A stretch of 64,000 bases of DNA, taken from contig JAIXMN010000003.1 of the NCBI GenBank assembly GCA_025716815.1, forward strand, positions 744,001 through 808,000, in the 5' to 3' direction. Of the stretch, positions 26,519 to 36,035 are shown piece by piece (the first letter of the stretch is position 1; every line of letters starts with the position of its first letter). Under the pieces are notes generated by a model. The model worked only from the letters and a program-made list of their open reading frames with translations. It searched no databases and had not been told where the DNA came from. The DNA is from Dichotomocladium elegans. Taxonomy: Eukaryota > Mucoromycota > Mucoromycetes > Mucorales > Lichtheimiaceae. The translations under genes and the position numbers were made by a program.

Positions 26519-28392
26519 AGACTTCTAAGTATATTTGAGATGAATGTTCGGAGCCACGGCAAAAACAAGGGCTCTCAAAGTTGGCAAGAAGAGGGGGATC
26601 TGAGCCACCCTGCCTCAACCAACTGTCCATATTCCCCTACACCCCTTTCTCTCCTACCTTGGGTTCCTGGGCCGGGTCGAACAATCCACGAGTCGATTCT
26701 GGAGCCGTCTGGCCATCCATATCCAAGATATCCATACTGTCGTTTGAAGACGGATGAGAATAAAAGAAGGGAACGATAGATAGCTAACCACGAACGAATG
26801 GAAGGGAAATGGGTGATAACGTGGTAAAGTCCTTTTTTTTTTTTACAAAAAAAAAGTTTGGAAGAGAAAAAGAAAGAGTGATCAAGAAAAAAGGGGAATA
26901 ACACAGAGAAGCAACCGAACCTGTACAAAAAAGCATCAGTGACTGGTTGCGGTTATGCATGATCTTTTAAGCTAAGGAGGCGATGGACAGAGAATAGAGT
27001 GAGAGAGGAAGACAGAACAAGAAGATGATTGGGTAAAGACGCCGTAAACGTACGGTGTTCGGTATAGCCCGGTAGGGATGCGTAGAAAAGTCAATCTAAC
27101 TAGCGCCAACTTTGGTCGACTATCTTCTTTCTTGCTTATTTCCTTTTCCCTTCTTCTTTCGATATCCCCCCCGGGACTGAGCAAGACGCAGAATCAGCAT
27201 ATTCCTTTTCTCCTTTTCTTTTTTTTTTCGCCACAGCTAGTTCGCACGGCAGATGCATCATCAAAGGATAAAATCCCCTTTGATTTGATGAAATAAGTTT
27301 GGGTTTCATGTTTCAAACACGCTCAAACAAAGCAATCTGTCAACGCGCGTGTATGTGTAACTTGGCCCCTCCGCGATTCCATAGAGGGGGAGTCATCAGC
27401 GGATGTATTAATGACAGCACAGAAAATACGCCCAAACCATAACAAGTTGAACAGCAAAGAACAGCAAAAAAGTAGGATGCAAGATCAGAGAGCAGAGGCG
27501 CATGTGACGGTTGCCATTGGTTTTTTTTTCATCTCGGCGACGTCGAATCCTCGATACCATTTCTTTTCGGCTGATCAAACATCTTTCCCCAACACATCCT
27601 GCTGTGGCCCAGTTGCCATTTTCATTTTTTTTGGAAGCGTCGCCATACGCCCAATCCAAGTGCAAGCTTTCCCTCTTACTTAATCCTTAGTCTTTATCTC
27701 ATTCCGGTACAGGTTCAGGCTCATGCTAGAGGAGAGTGGGCACTTTAATAGAGAAAGACAGAGAGGAGGTGCCTCTCTCCCCGTCATCCCCACTATCGAG
27801 AGCAATCAGTCAAAAAATTGCTATGTGAAACGTGACCGTCACCGGCGTATTCAAAGGGCTTATATATTGGCGTAGTTGTGTGCATGTGTTACTGTGCTGA
27901 GTTGAAGTGTAATGCGCAGCCTAAGGTTTAGCAGGAGAGGGAATGTTTATTTTAGACCAGCTACCGAATGCATAAATTGTTATATTCTATTTTCATCATG
28001 TTTTCTAATTTCTATGCCGACGACGAACAACAAAAAGCAAATACCCTTTTTTGGAAATTAGATATACCTGGAATTTTTTGTTTTGTTTTTAGTACTCCCA
28101 GCGTATCAAGTAATGTGTCTAAAAAGATACAACGTTCCTTTTGCAGCTATTTCGCATACATTTGTTTTTGTAGGAGCAAGGGTGTGTAAGAGTGTGTGCG
28201 TGTGGAGAGATTGGAGAGGCGAGTATTATAAAAGTGATTATTACTTAATACAAAGAAAGGCGGGAGGGTGCATGTGCGTGCGTGTGTGCGTGTATGTTAT
28301 ACAAGGGGAGATGTATGTATGTGTATGTATGTGCGCAAGAACGAGGATGAGGGGTAGACCAAGAATAATAACCAAAAAAGGAGTCTTTAGGG
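26519..28392. other. Long upstream region of ssd1 and 3' flank of chitin deacetylase
   Basis: The 1.9 kb between the ssd1 ATG (26518) and the chitin deacetylase stop (28393) has no supported ORF. It contains pyrimidine/purine-biased tracts at 26830-26900 and 27120-27230 and TG-rich stretches at 28190-28350. A long 5' leader or leader intron of ssd1 would fit here, but I could not place one. Confidence 0.4.
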
Positions 28393-30021
28393 TTAAACGG
28401 TAAGGCTCAAGATAGAAGCAATCGCTAGGACAGTGGTAGCACCAGCACCAAAGGTCAAAACCGACGATGCACCGCTGTTGTGTGTAACGTTATCAGCGTC
28501 GATGGCCGTAGCAGATGCGCCCGCTGCATTGGAGATCACGGCAGATGCAGATGGGGCAGCGGATGAAACAGCTGACGGGACAGCGGTAGTATTTGCTTCC
28601 TTGTAAGAGGGTTGGTTGGTGCAGGCACCCACGGTGGTCACCTTGTAAGCCGCCTAATCATTGGGCCAGTTTCATCAGTTTTCTGTCAGTCTGTTATTTA
28701 CACGGCGCAATTTCTATTTTACCTGAAGTCCGGGAAGGATGCGGATAGCGGCATCAACGGTCTGTTGATAGAGGTCGTGTTCGAGTGAAATACCGCCGCC
28801 AATTGTCGCGTTTTGAGCAGCCCATTCTGTGGCATTGCCATCGATCCAGCTGGCTTGGAAACCTTGGGACTCGGCAACCTATATGCATGTTTCGTAAGTA
28901 ATGCGTAGTTACTACATATGCGAACGTGTTTCCTACCATCCAGTCATCGGTATCATGGTCCCAGATAACAGCTAATGACGAGAACATCATTGTAGGTTCT
29001 TATCAGACACTAGGGAAAAGAGAAAAAATGGCAAAAACGAAAGAGAGATTTTTACCGGTGAATCCCAGGGCAGTAGCAATGCTACGAACACGATCATCGA
29101 TGTCACCATATGGCTACAGTAGATGACGAGAAAAAAAGAGGGGGTGAGTGAGGATCAAGTCGTTGCACATGTGCCCCTAAAATGGCGTGCCATGACATAC
29201 CGGTCGGAAGAAGCGAGGAGAGTATCCGGTCACTTCTTTGATCGCCAGCTCAGTCCACTTGAGCTCGGCCACAATCTGCTCGTTGGTGAGCGTGGTCAAG
29301 TACGAATGCGACCTGTGTGGGTTAGCGTATGTGTGTAAATGCAATGTGTAAGATTAGCATGTGAGTGCGTATGCGTGTATGTGTGTGTGTGTGTGTGTGT
29401 GTGCGATATGAAAAAAAGGAGAGACGAGATGAAGACTACGAACCAAGTATGAATGGCCAGTTCGTGACCGGCATCAAATGCTCGCTTTGTATGCTGGGGA
29501 AACTTGATAACCTGGCCACCAATCAAGAAGAAGGTCGCCTTTTGGTTTCGCTGATCAAGGAAGTCATACAGCTTCGGGCTAAAGTCGGTAGGACCATCGT
29601 CATAGGTAATTCCCCATTGTCCCTTGGGACATGTCCAAATATCGGTTGGTCCATGGCAACCTGTGAAGGTCCAGTCGCAGTACGGGTCATCCGAGCCGGA
29701 CTGCTGGGGACCTAGAAATGGGAGGAAAATGTCAGTCAAAGCCATAAATGCGTCTGCCTTTCACTGCAACTCACCATTAGTACCACTGCTCTTTACAATT
29801 GGAGCGTTTGTAATGTTTGCATTGGCGATTATCGCCATCCATTCTGGCTTAGGCGTGGGGACACTTCCATCTGCCGGATAAGTTTCCTTGAATGTCGGGG
29901 TGGGACCTCCGGAGGCAGAAGGCGCGGGAGCGGACGCGGACGCGGACGCGGAGGAGGATTGAGCATAGGTAGAAGAAAGTGTTACAGTAGCAATAACGAA
30001 AAGCTTGGTGAGCAAAGTCAT
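28393..30021 (-). CDS. cda: Chitin deacetylase, carbohydrate esterase family 4, GPI-anchored
   Basis: Seven exons on the minus strand (30021-29775, 29711-29444, 29312-29201, 29113-29056, 28971-28937, 28878-28723, 28653-28393) give 378 aa. It has a signal peptide (MTLLTKLFVIATVTLSSTYA) and a Ser/Ala/Pro-rich linker. The polysaccharide deacetylase domain carries all five motifs: TYDDGPTDFSP, HTWSHSYLT (metal His residues), RPPYGD, WDHDTDDW and ISLEHDL. Cys residues near GCHG and GACTNQ may form disulfides. A Ser/Ala-rich tail ends in a hydrophobic stretch (TVLAIASILSLTV), a GPI signal. It should remove acetyl groups from nascent chitin at the plasma membrane or wall to make chitosan, a major Mucorales wall polymer. 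Confidence 0.95.
29377..29404. repeat. TG microsatellite in a chitin deacetylase intron
   Basis: A GT run lies in the intron between the exons ending 29444 and starting 29312. It is non-coding. Confidence 0.9.
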
Positions 30022-31224
30022 TGGAAGAAATGGAGAGACGAATAAGAATTGGTGTCTGCAGTGATAGAAAGAAGGAATCGAGTGTTGATGTGCTTTTTTC
30101 CTTCTTTTATAAGCAAGACAAGCTGACCGGCAAATCCGAAAAAGTATTACAGGGTAGTGCGGAGGGGGGGGCGCATTGCCAGGTGCTTGTACGCTTACTG
30201 TGGAGTGGTACAGGAAGAAAGGAACCAGGCACTATTACAGCCTAAATTATCCATGTATGGAAAAGTCAAAGTTCAGCGTTGTTTTCTAAGGACGTACAAA
30301 AGTCTACTATGTCCACAAATAGACGCGCGCCCATACTGTCTTCCTTCCTAAAAATAATAAATCCTGCTAAGCAAGGCGGCTTGGGACGAGTATCCCCCAC
30401 GCACGATATATAGCTCAGTAGCACACATCGGTGGACGTAGAAATGTTAAAGGACAGACATAGCAGCAGGATTTCGGTATGTTTGCGGGTGTATCCGAAAA
30501 ACGTATTTCAACTTGGCCGGGGTCTTCCTCTTCTATGCGAAAGACAGGAACGATTGCAATAAGATGGACAGTAGATCGACACAACGCAGCGCAGTTTACT
30601 TGTATACACCAAGCATAACATCAGCGTATCCGTCACCCCTTGCTCCTTTTTCTCCTTGCATAGTGTATCACAAGAGAAAGAGCCTCTTCCTAACGGAACA
30701 ACAACTTGAACTTGGCCGACGGCATCATCCATTCATTTGCTATTGAAGCCTCATTTGGCCGATATTCATATAGCCAATTTCATGTTACCATCTTGAATCG
30801 TTTTAGGCATTTGGCCCTATATATAAATAAACGAGTTTGCGTATTTTTATAGTTAAATTCTGAATATCAAGAACATACTCAATTTTAGATAGAACGCTCG
30901 AGAAACTCTGGATCTCCTGTTCCTTCGACCGTATCAAGATCGCTGAGAAGATTTCCATGCAGCAAGAAGACGCACGTTGTTTTACTTTTCTTCCTTTGCT
31001 TATAGGACCCATATCATAGTTGAATTACAATAGGTCATCTACTGATGCGGGGTATATGAGATAAAGGAGGGGTACACAAGTTGACCACTGCTCTCGTTAT
31101 CTTTTGTGATTGATCCCGAGAAAGCGAATCGGAATGAACAAAGGAAGGAGTTCCGGTCGAGGTTTTTGCATTCATTCAGTCTCTTCTCTCAAAGCAAAAA
31201 TTCTTACTAAAAAGTTTGTCATGC
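30022..31224. other. Promoter region of chitin deacetylase and uncharacterised spacer
   Basis: On the minus strand a TATA-like CTTATAAAAG (complement of 30104-30113) lies about 85 nt before the chitin deacetylase ATG. The rest contains only short ORFs without recognisable domains. Confidence 0.45.
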
Positions 31225-31656
31225 TTACAAAGATAGGCGACTGCGGGTGGCGTCGACGGAAACGGAAAGGGTGTTTTTTTCCCCGGGGATGGGGGGCGCG
31301 GGTGGTGGAGGTGGGGAGCTGAGGACGCGCGCGCGGGATGGATTAAACTCAGGAGGCGCTTGTGTAAGCAATCCGGGTCTACGGGATTGGCCCGGAAAAA
31401 AATATTCGATGGCAAGAAAAGGATGATCATGGTTCCGAATGTGACACAGCTTCAAGCAGTAATTGTATCGAAGTACTGTAGGAATTTCCAGGTTCATTTG
31501 AGGACGCGTTGATTCTTCCCAATCTTGCTCGACCTCTAATACTTGGATCAAAAAATCCAAGTGATGATCTTTATGTTCAATAGTACAGAGACGATGTTGT
31601 ACTAACCGTGGGACAGCAAAAGGACCCTTGAGACGAGCATAACAACAGCAGTGTGG
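31225..31656 (-). other. Open reading stretch of about 143 codons, possible exon of unknown gene
   Basis: The minus-strand frame is open from just after the TAG at 31659-31657 to a stop at 31225. The reading includes KGPFAVPRLVQHRLC, EHKDHHLDFLIQVLEVEQ, LRYNYCLKLCHIRNHDHP and a Pro-rich tail. The composition looks protein-like in the middle, but there is no Met near the start and no convincing partner exon. The C-terminal part coincides with a GC-rich tract (31260-31340). It could be an exon, a pseudogene piece or chance. Confidence 0.25.
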
Positions 31657-31849
31657 CTAGCTATTGCATATAATGATGTCTTTTAATTGGAATTTCAGAA
31701 AAAAGGGCTTAATGATGGAGATGAATGGGTATTAACTACATATTGCTATCACTTCTACTCTAATGCATGGCTGATAAGACAAAGGGTTCAAAGGAAAAGG
31801 TGTGTATATGTATGTGAGTATGCAAGTCTAGTTGAATGAAACATATAAC

Positions 31850-32065
31850 TTAACGCCGGTTGTATCGCCGGGCTATGGTATAAGTGTACCCGCCACAGAT
31901 GAGAATCATTCGAGAAGTATCAATAAAGACTGGGTGCCCTGAGAAGGTGGGGCTACTTTGTATCCATGTGGCTGAATTTCTGTTCCAGAGCGTTTCGACA
32001 GCGTTTTGAGTGTAATGATCGAGAGGGGCCCAGGCAGACCCAGCGTTATAAACCCATTCGAACAT
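31850..32065 (-). CDS. Stand-alone WWE domain protein
   Basis: A single-exon gene of 71 aa (minus strand) is almost entirely one WWE domain: MFEWVYNAGSAWAPLDHYTQ, then AVETLW, SPTFSGHPVFIDTSRM and a final TYTIARR. The pattern (W near the start, W about ten residues on, a hydrophobic-E dyad, a central H/F-I-D core and a final basic residue) is that of WWE. WWE domains bind iso-ADP-ribose or mediate contacts in ubiquitin and ADP-ribosylation systems, normally inside larger E3 ligases or PARPs. A TATA-like TATATAAT (complement, about 32139-32146) lies about 75 nt upstream. It is divergent from the Abitram gene. Missing exons could make it larger. Confidence 0.6.
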   Translation of the reverse strand: MFEWVYNAGSAWAPLDHYTQNAVETLWNRNSATWIQSSPTFSGHPVFIDTSRMILICGGYTYTIARRYNRR

Positions 32066-32475
32066 GAGAGGTGAGAGAAGAGTAAGAGGTCAATGCTTGT
32101 AATATATGTAACGAGAAGAAAATGACATACATCCGGTATTATATAGTTGTGAATCTATTTAGGTCTGGTTTTCGTCGACATTGTTCTTTTCTTATTAATT
32201 ACATAACAGGGAAGTAGGATAGTCGCCCACAAGTACGTATTAGTCAATCTCAGCCACCATTAAGATGGATCTGGAGTTAATAAGCGATTAGAACAGGCTT
32301 AGTCAACCGCCTCTCGACGTCATTTCCGGTCTTCGCAGGTTTCTTGATCTTTGCGCACCTGACATTTCTATTCCGACGTCAGTCAGCAAAGACAGGCCGC
32401 CACATTTTTTCCAGCCCCTTCTCGCTCGTCTTTCATTACATCCTCCCTCCCAACGAAAAAGCCACATTTGTTTCC
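32066..32475. promoter_or_regulatory. Divergent promoter region, WWE gene (minus) and Abitram gene (plus)
   Basis: The 410 nt separate the two divergent start codons. A TATA-like element for the minus gene is at about 32139-32146. The plus-strand leader is C/T-rich without an evident TATA box. Shared regulation is possible but not shown. Confidence 0.4.
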
Positions 32476-33042
32476 ATGGACGATTACGACGTGAAGCAGC
32501 ATCTCGAACTTGTGTCTCCTTGGTCGACTGATCCAACTGCTTTTCTTGCGCGTTACTATACCCTGCACTACTACGTAAATCCGACTCAATCCAATCATAC
32601 GCTCTACGTCCGGCAAGCACCGAACAAAGTTTGCATTCTCGGCGTTGCACACGATCATGCAGCTCTCCTTCAGCATCAAGATTTAGCCATTGAGTTCCAG
32701 CCAAAATTATCGGCAGGTGACAATGTGAAGCCAGATACAGTGCTCTGCGAGCTCGTTTTAGGCGAAACGCGGTATGAAGTCCGTGCTCATATGCGCGGCA
32801 AGATTCTCGAATTCAATCCTCGGCTTACATCGGCTTTGCTCCGAGAGAAGCCCATGACGGAAGGCTACTTGGCCGTCATCCTCCCATTTCACGAAGACTC
32901 AGCTATCCAATTGAACGAGTATATCGGAGAGCAAGCTTATAAAGAGAAGCAACTGCCGGCGAAGACGGCAACGATAGGGTCCGAGGCTGATAGCGAAAAG
33001 ATCGTCGACAAGGAACCAATCCACGATGCTCAAATCTCATAG
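32476..33042 (+). CDS. Abitram (FAM206A/Simiate)-family protein
   Basis: A 188-aa intronless ORF. I start it at the ATG at 32476 (MDDYDVKQHL) rather than at the upstream in-frame Met, because similarity to the family begins here. Diagnostic stretches are NKVCILGVAHDH, VLCELVLGETRYEVRAHMRG, KILEFNPRL and EGYLAVILPFHED. These match the biotin-carrier-like Abitram fold, with a hydrophobic core and the EGYxAVILP signature. Animal members bind actin and locate partly to nuclear speckles; their biochemical role is poorly defined. The acidic C-terminal tail (SEADSEKIVDKEP) is not conserved. The IRG-like gene starts 160 nt downstream on the same strand. Confidence 0.8.
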   Translation: MDDYDVKQHLELVSPWSTDPTAFLARYYTLHYYVNPTQSNHTLYVRQAPNKVCILGVAHDHAALLQHQDLAIEFQPKLSAGDNVKPDTVLCELVLGETRYEVRAHMRGKILEFNPRLTSALLREKPMTEGYLAVILPFHEDSAIQLNEYIGEQAYKEKQLPAKTATIGSEADSEKIVDKEPIHDAQIS

Positions 33043-33202
33043 GTTACGCAGCAAGTAATCATCTGACGCCATCTGTGCGGTGCACATGTCCTCTCTCGGG
33101 GACCCCGGCACCACATTGTTTTTGTAGATTGCATACCATAGCTCTCTCTTTTTTTATTCTCTCCTTCTTCTTCCACTTTTGCTCATCCACATCCGTCTCA
33201 TC

Positions 33203-34670
33203 ATGGGCCAAGCCATATCCTCATCCATGCCACATAAATCCAACGTATTTTATGATTATGAAGATTTCTCTAACCGGTTCTCCAAACTCACCGCATCCGC
33301 CTTGGCCGTACCAATGATCATCATCGCCTTCCCAATCCTGAATGCATATTCTTTCACTGAGGACGAAATGACAGGAATGAAACTTATGGATGGGATGATC
33401 GGGGGACTTCTCGGAATTGTTGGATGTAAGCCGTCCGAGGACAGCGAGAATCCACTGCTTGTCGGATCGACTGATAGTAACAAAAAACTTGCTGGGTGGG
33501 GGGGTGCTATCATCAAGGGCCACTCGCGCCGTTCCTCGCATGCTACGCAATGTTCAAGGTCCTGTTCGATGACGAACCCCCCGAGCCACTTCCAATTGAT
33601 CCTGCGATTAAGGAAAAGGCAAAGCGCGAGATCGGACTCAACTGCGAAAACTTTTACAATGTGGCGGTGGTCGGGACGGCAGGCACGGGCAAGGTGAGAG
33701 AGAGAGAGAGAGAGTATATAAGGGCGGATGTTTCTGTGACATGTGTTCGGATGCTCATGGCGGCTTTGCGAGCGTGATCAGAGTACTTTGGTCAACGGGA
33801 TCCTTGGACTCCAAGACAGTGATCATGGGGCAGCACCGACGGGAGAGACGGAGAAGACAACCAAGCCCAAGGGCTACAAACACCCCGACCTTCGGACGAT
33901 GATTGTGTGGGATATGCCCGGTGCTGGCACAGAGTCCCACCCTGCAGAGACTTATTTTGAAGACAAGTTCTTGTGCGCTTTCGATACACTCATCATTGTG
34001 ATCTCGGATCGGTAAATGAGAAGAGCAATTCACGTGGGTGCGGGTCATGGGGTCCGTGCAGCCAAAGTTTCACACAAGTATATAGAATGATGCAGATTGA
34101 TCTTGATATTGCAGTCCAGGCTCAGAACCTCAAGATCCCATACATGTTTGTGCGAAATAAGGCGGATCAGGTAGAGTGAAAAAGATAAAAGCAACAACAA
34201 ATAAAACAATAACGGATTCTCGCACTCCCCAAGGCTGTTGAGGCGAAGATGCGGCGCTATCGAAAAGAGTTGCCAAGTACGCCGGATTCCATTGCGAGTG
34301 ATGACGAGGACAGTCGTACCAGAGCATTCAAACAGGATATTCGCATCTGGGGGAAAGCGGTCGGAGAGCTTGTAGAGGAGGTACGACGCAGAGTGTATGG
34401 GTGCGTGGATGTTTTAAAAAGTCCGAATCTGTCTCTTCATAGGTGAGAAATAATATTTGCGAGCAGCTCAAGGCAAATCGGATTAGCAAGCGACGACTCT
34501 TTATCATCTCGTCGTGGAACCTCCAAATGTATGTACAAGCACTCAAAGACGCCAGGCTCGAGGATGCCAAGCTGCGGTTAATCCATGAAGAACGCTTTCT
34601 TCGGCAGTTGGTTGAAAGGGCGATAAACAGGCGACGGCGACTGGTTAAAAAGAGAAAGAACCAAAAGTAA
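33203..34670 (+). CDS. IRG-like GTPase (immunity-related GTPase superfamily), putative N-myristoylation
   Basis: The exons are 33203-33425, 33518-33693, 33782-34011, 34086-34170, 34234-34380 and 34443-34670, giving 362 aa with all phases closing. The N-terminus MGQAISSS fits an N-myristoylation site. Two hydrophobic stretches follow (about 31-49 and 64-91). The G domain has P-loop GTAGTGKST (127-135), a switch region with PTGETEKTT, the YKHP...WDMPGAGT G3 segment (Asp177), NKAD (234-237) and LFIISSWN, the usual G5 position. The YKHP/DxPG layout and the R-x-x-x-x-D-x-D-I-A segment after the core strand are IRG-like. The C-terminal helical part is short and very basic (RRRRLVKKRK). IRGs bind membranes and oligomerise with GTP, typically on pathogen vacuoles in vertebrates; a fungal role is unknown. 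An alternative acceptor at 34062 would add eight residues. Confidence 0.8.
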
Positions 34671-34959
34671 GTGCTTTGTCTAGCCAAAATAAGGATATCA
34701 ACAAATGATCGATAGTTTCTCGCATGAACATAGTGTATAGACATGGCTGACTAGCAAAAAAAAATGCATGGATATTTTCCTGTATGCAGTATATTTATTT
34801 TGAGCATATACATAACGGGTATGATTTGTATTATTCCATTCCAGCGACATCTCTCAAGAGAGATAGAGAATCATATAAAGAAATTATTTTAAATGGCGTT
34901 TGCGGACTACTTAAAGAAAAGAAGGTTACTTTGTAATGAGAGTGGCGATCTAGATAATG

Positions 34960-35216
34960 TCAACCGCCGTAATCTTGAGGCTCTTGAGGCCCGAATGACG
35001 CGACACTGCTCAAGAGGGACCAGCCAATGGCCTCGGTAGAATCCATCATAAATAGTATTCAGGAAATAAAGATGGAGGCAAGGACATACGGACTTTGATG
35101 ATCTCAGACTCGACTCTTCTCGTCGTTGGATAGTCGAGTGGCCAGATACGGTTGGGCGAATACCAGCGTGGATCGATTCGCTGATTTGGATAAAGGGGTG
35201 TCCGAGACAGGACCAT
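34960..35216 (-). CDS. Possible small two-exon gene, unknown product
   Basis: A tentative minus-strand model is 35216-35094 plus an exon ending 34960, about 65 aa. The first exon reads MVLSRTPLYPNQRIDPRW, then YSPNRIWPLDYPTTRR and VESEIIK. If the intron starts gtccgt (35093), the second exon gives AIGWSLLSSVASFG to DYGG and a stop. If it starts at the stronger gtatgt five nt later, another frame is used. A third option splices an upstream exon (ending ETQ) to RIDPRW. TATATA on the minus strand at about 35351-35360 could be its promoter. The family is not recognised and the structure is uncertain. Confidence 0.3.
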
Positions 35217-36035
35217 GCGTATGCAATGACACCAGAGAAACCTATACCTGAGTCTCTGCTGGATGGTTTAACGCTTGGATGTTACTGAAGGTGAGCTACC
35301 AGATAACTGTAAAGAACAATCCGAAAATTCACGGGGCCTTTCAGTATGGAAATATATAAGCAAGAGTCTACTCTGTCGAAGTGTGTGTGTGCGTCACATA
35401 TACAGGAGCCGCTGGTATGCTTTTGGTTATGACTTTTCGACGGATAAACTGCCTGCTTGAGAGAATATATCTCAATGACTTTAGCAGACTCCACTTTCTA
35501 GCCTCTCTCTCTATACTTATTGCCCCATCAGCATTGCTGCTGGCTGCTTTTTTCCAAAACGAAATGCCTGAACATCCTTAAGTATCGAATCATGTCCTCA
35601 GTGTCTTTCCTACCAAAGAACACGCTACAGCATTTTTCAGTCATCGAGTGCGTATTCTCCCTGGAAGTGTGCATAACTCGAGAAAAGACCCTTCTTCAAA
35701 CCGCACGAAACTGTGCCTGCATAGCTGGTATTGAATATCAATTTATTTCAGGAACGCATCACGCAGAAAGAGCAATGCTTACATGAATTCCCTCGCCACC
35801 TATCTAGCATAACCGGCATACGAAGTTTCTTCTTCTGCTCGTTTTTATACGGTGTTATGGAAGACTATTTCATGTCTATCGGGGCCATAGCAACTACGAA
35901 CACGAACGTTCGGAGTTACACAAGCCAAGTTAGAGAAGGAGGGAGGTGGTAGGAGAGGGGCGTGAAAGGTTTCCGTAAAAGCGATAGCCATAGTACGACT
36001 TTTCTAGCTTTCCCTTCTCACTTTAATTACAATCC
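35217..36035. other. Intergenic region before the EHD gene
   Basis: No supported gene. It contains the presumed promoter of the small minus-strand model and, on the right, a purine-rich leader (about 35935-35955) upstream of the EHD ATG. Confidence 0.4.

Noticed and set aside
33420..33520. Apparent frameshift between the N-terminus and the P-loop part of the IRG-like gene
   Set aside because: A GT-AG intron (33426-33517) joins the two frames exactly and gives a continuous hydrophobic segment, so no mutation is needed.
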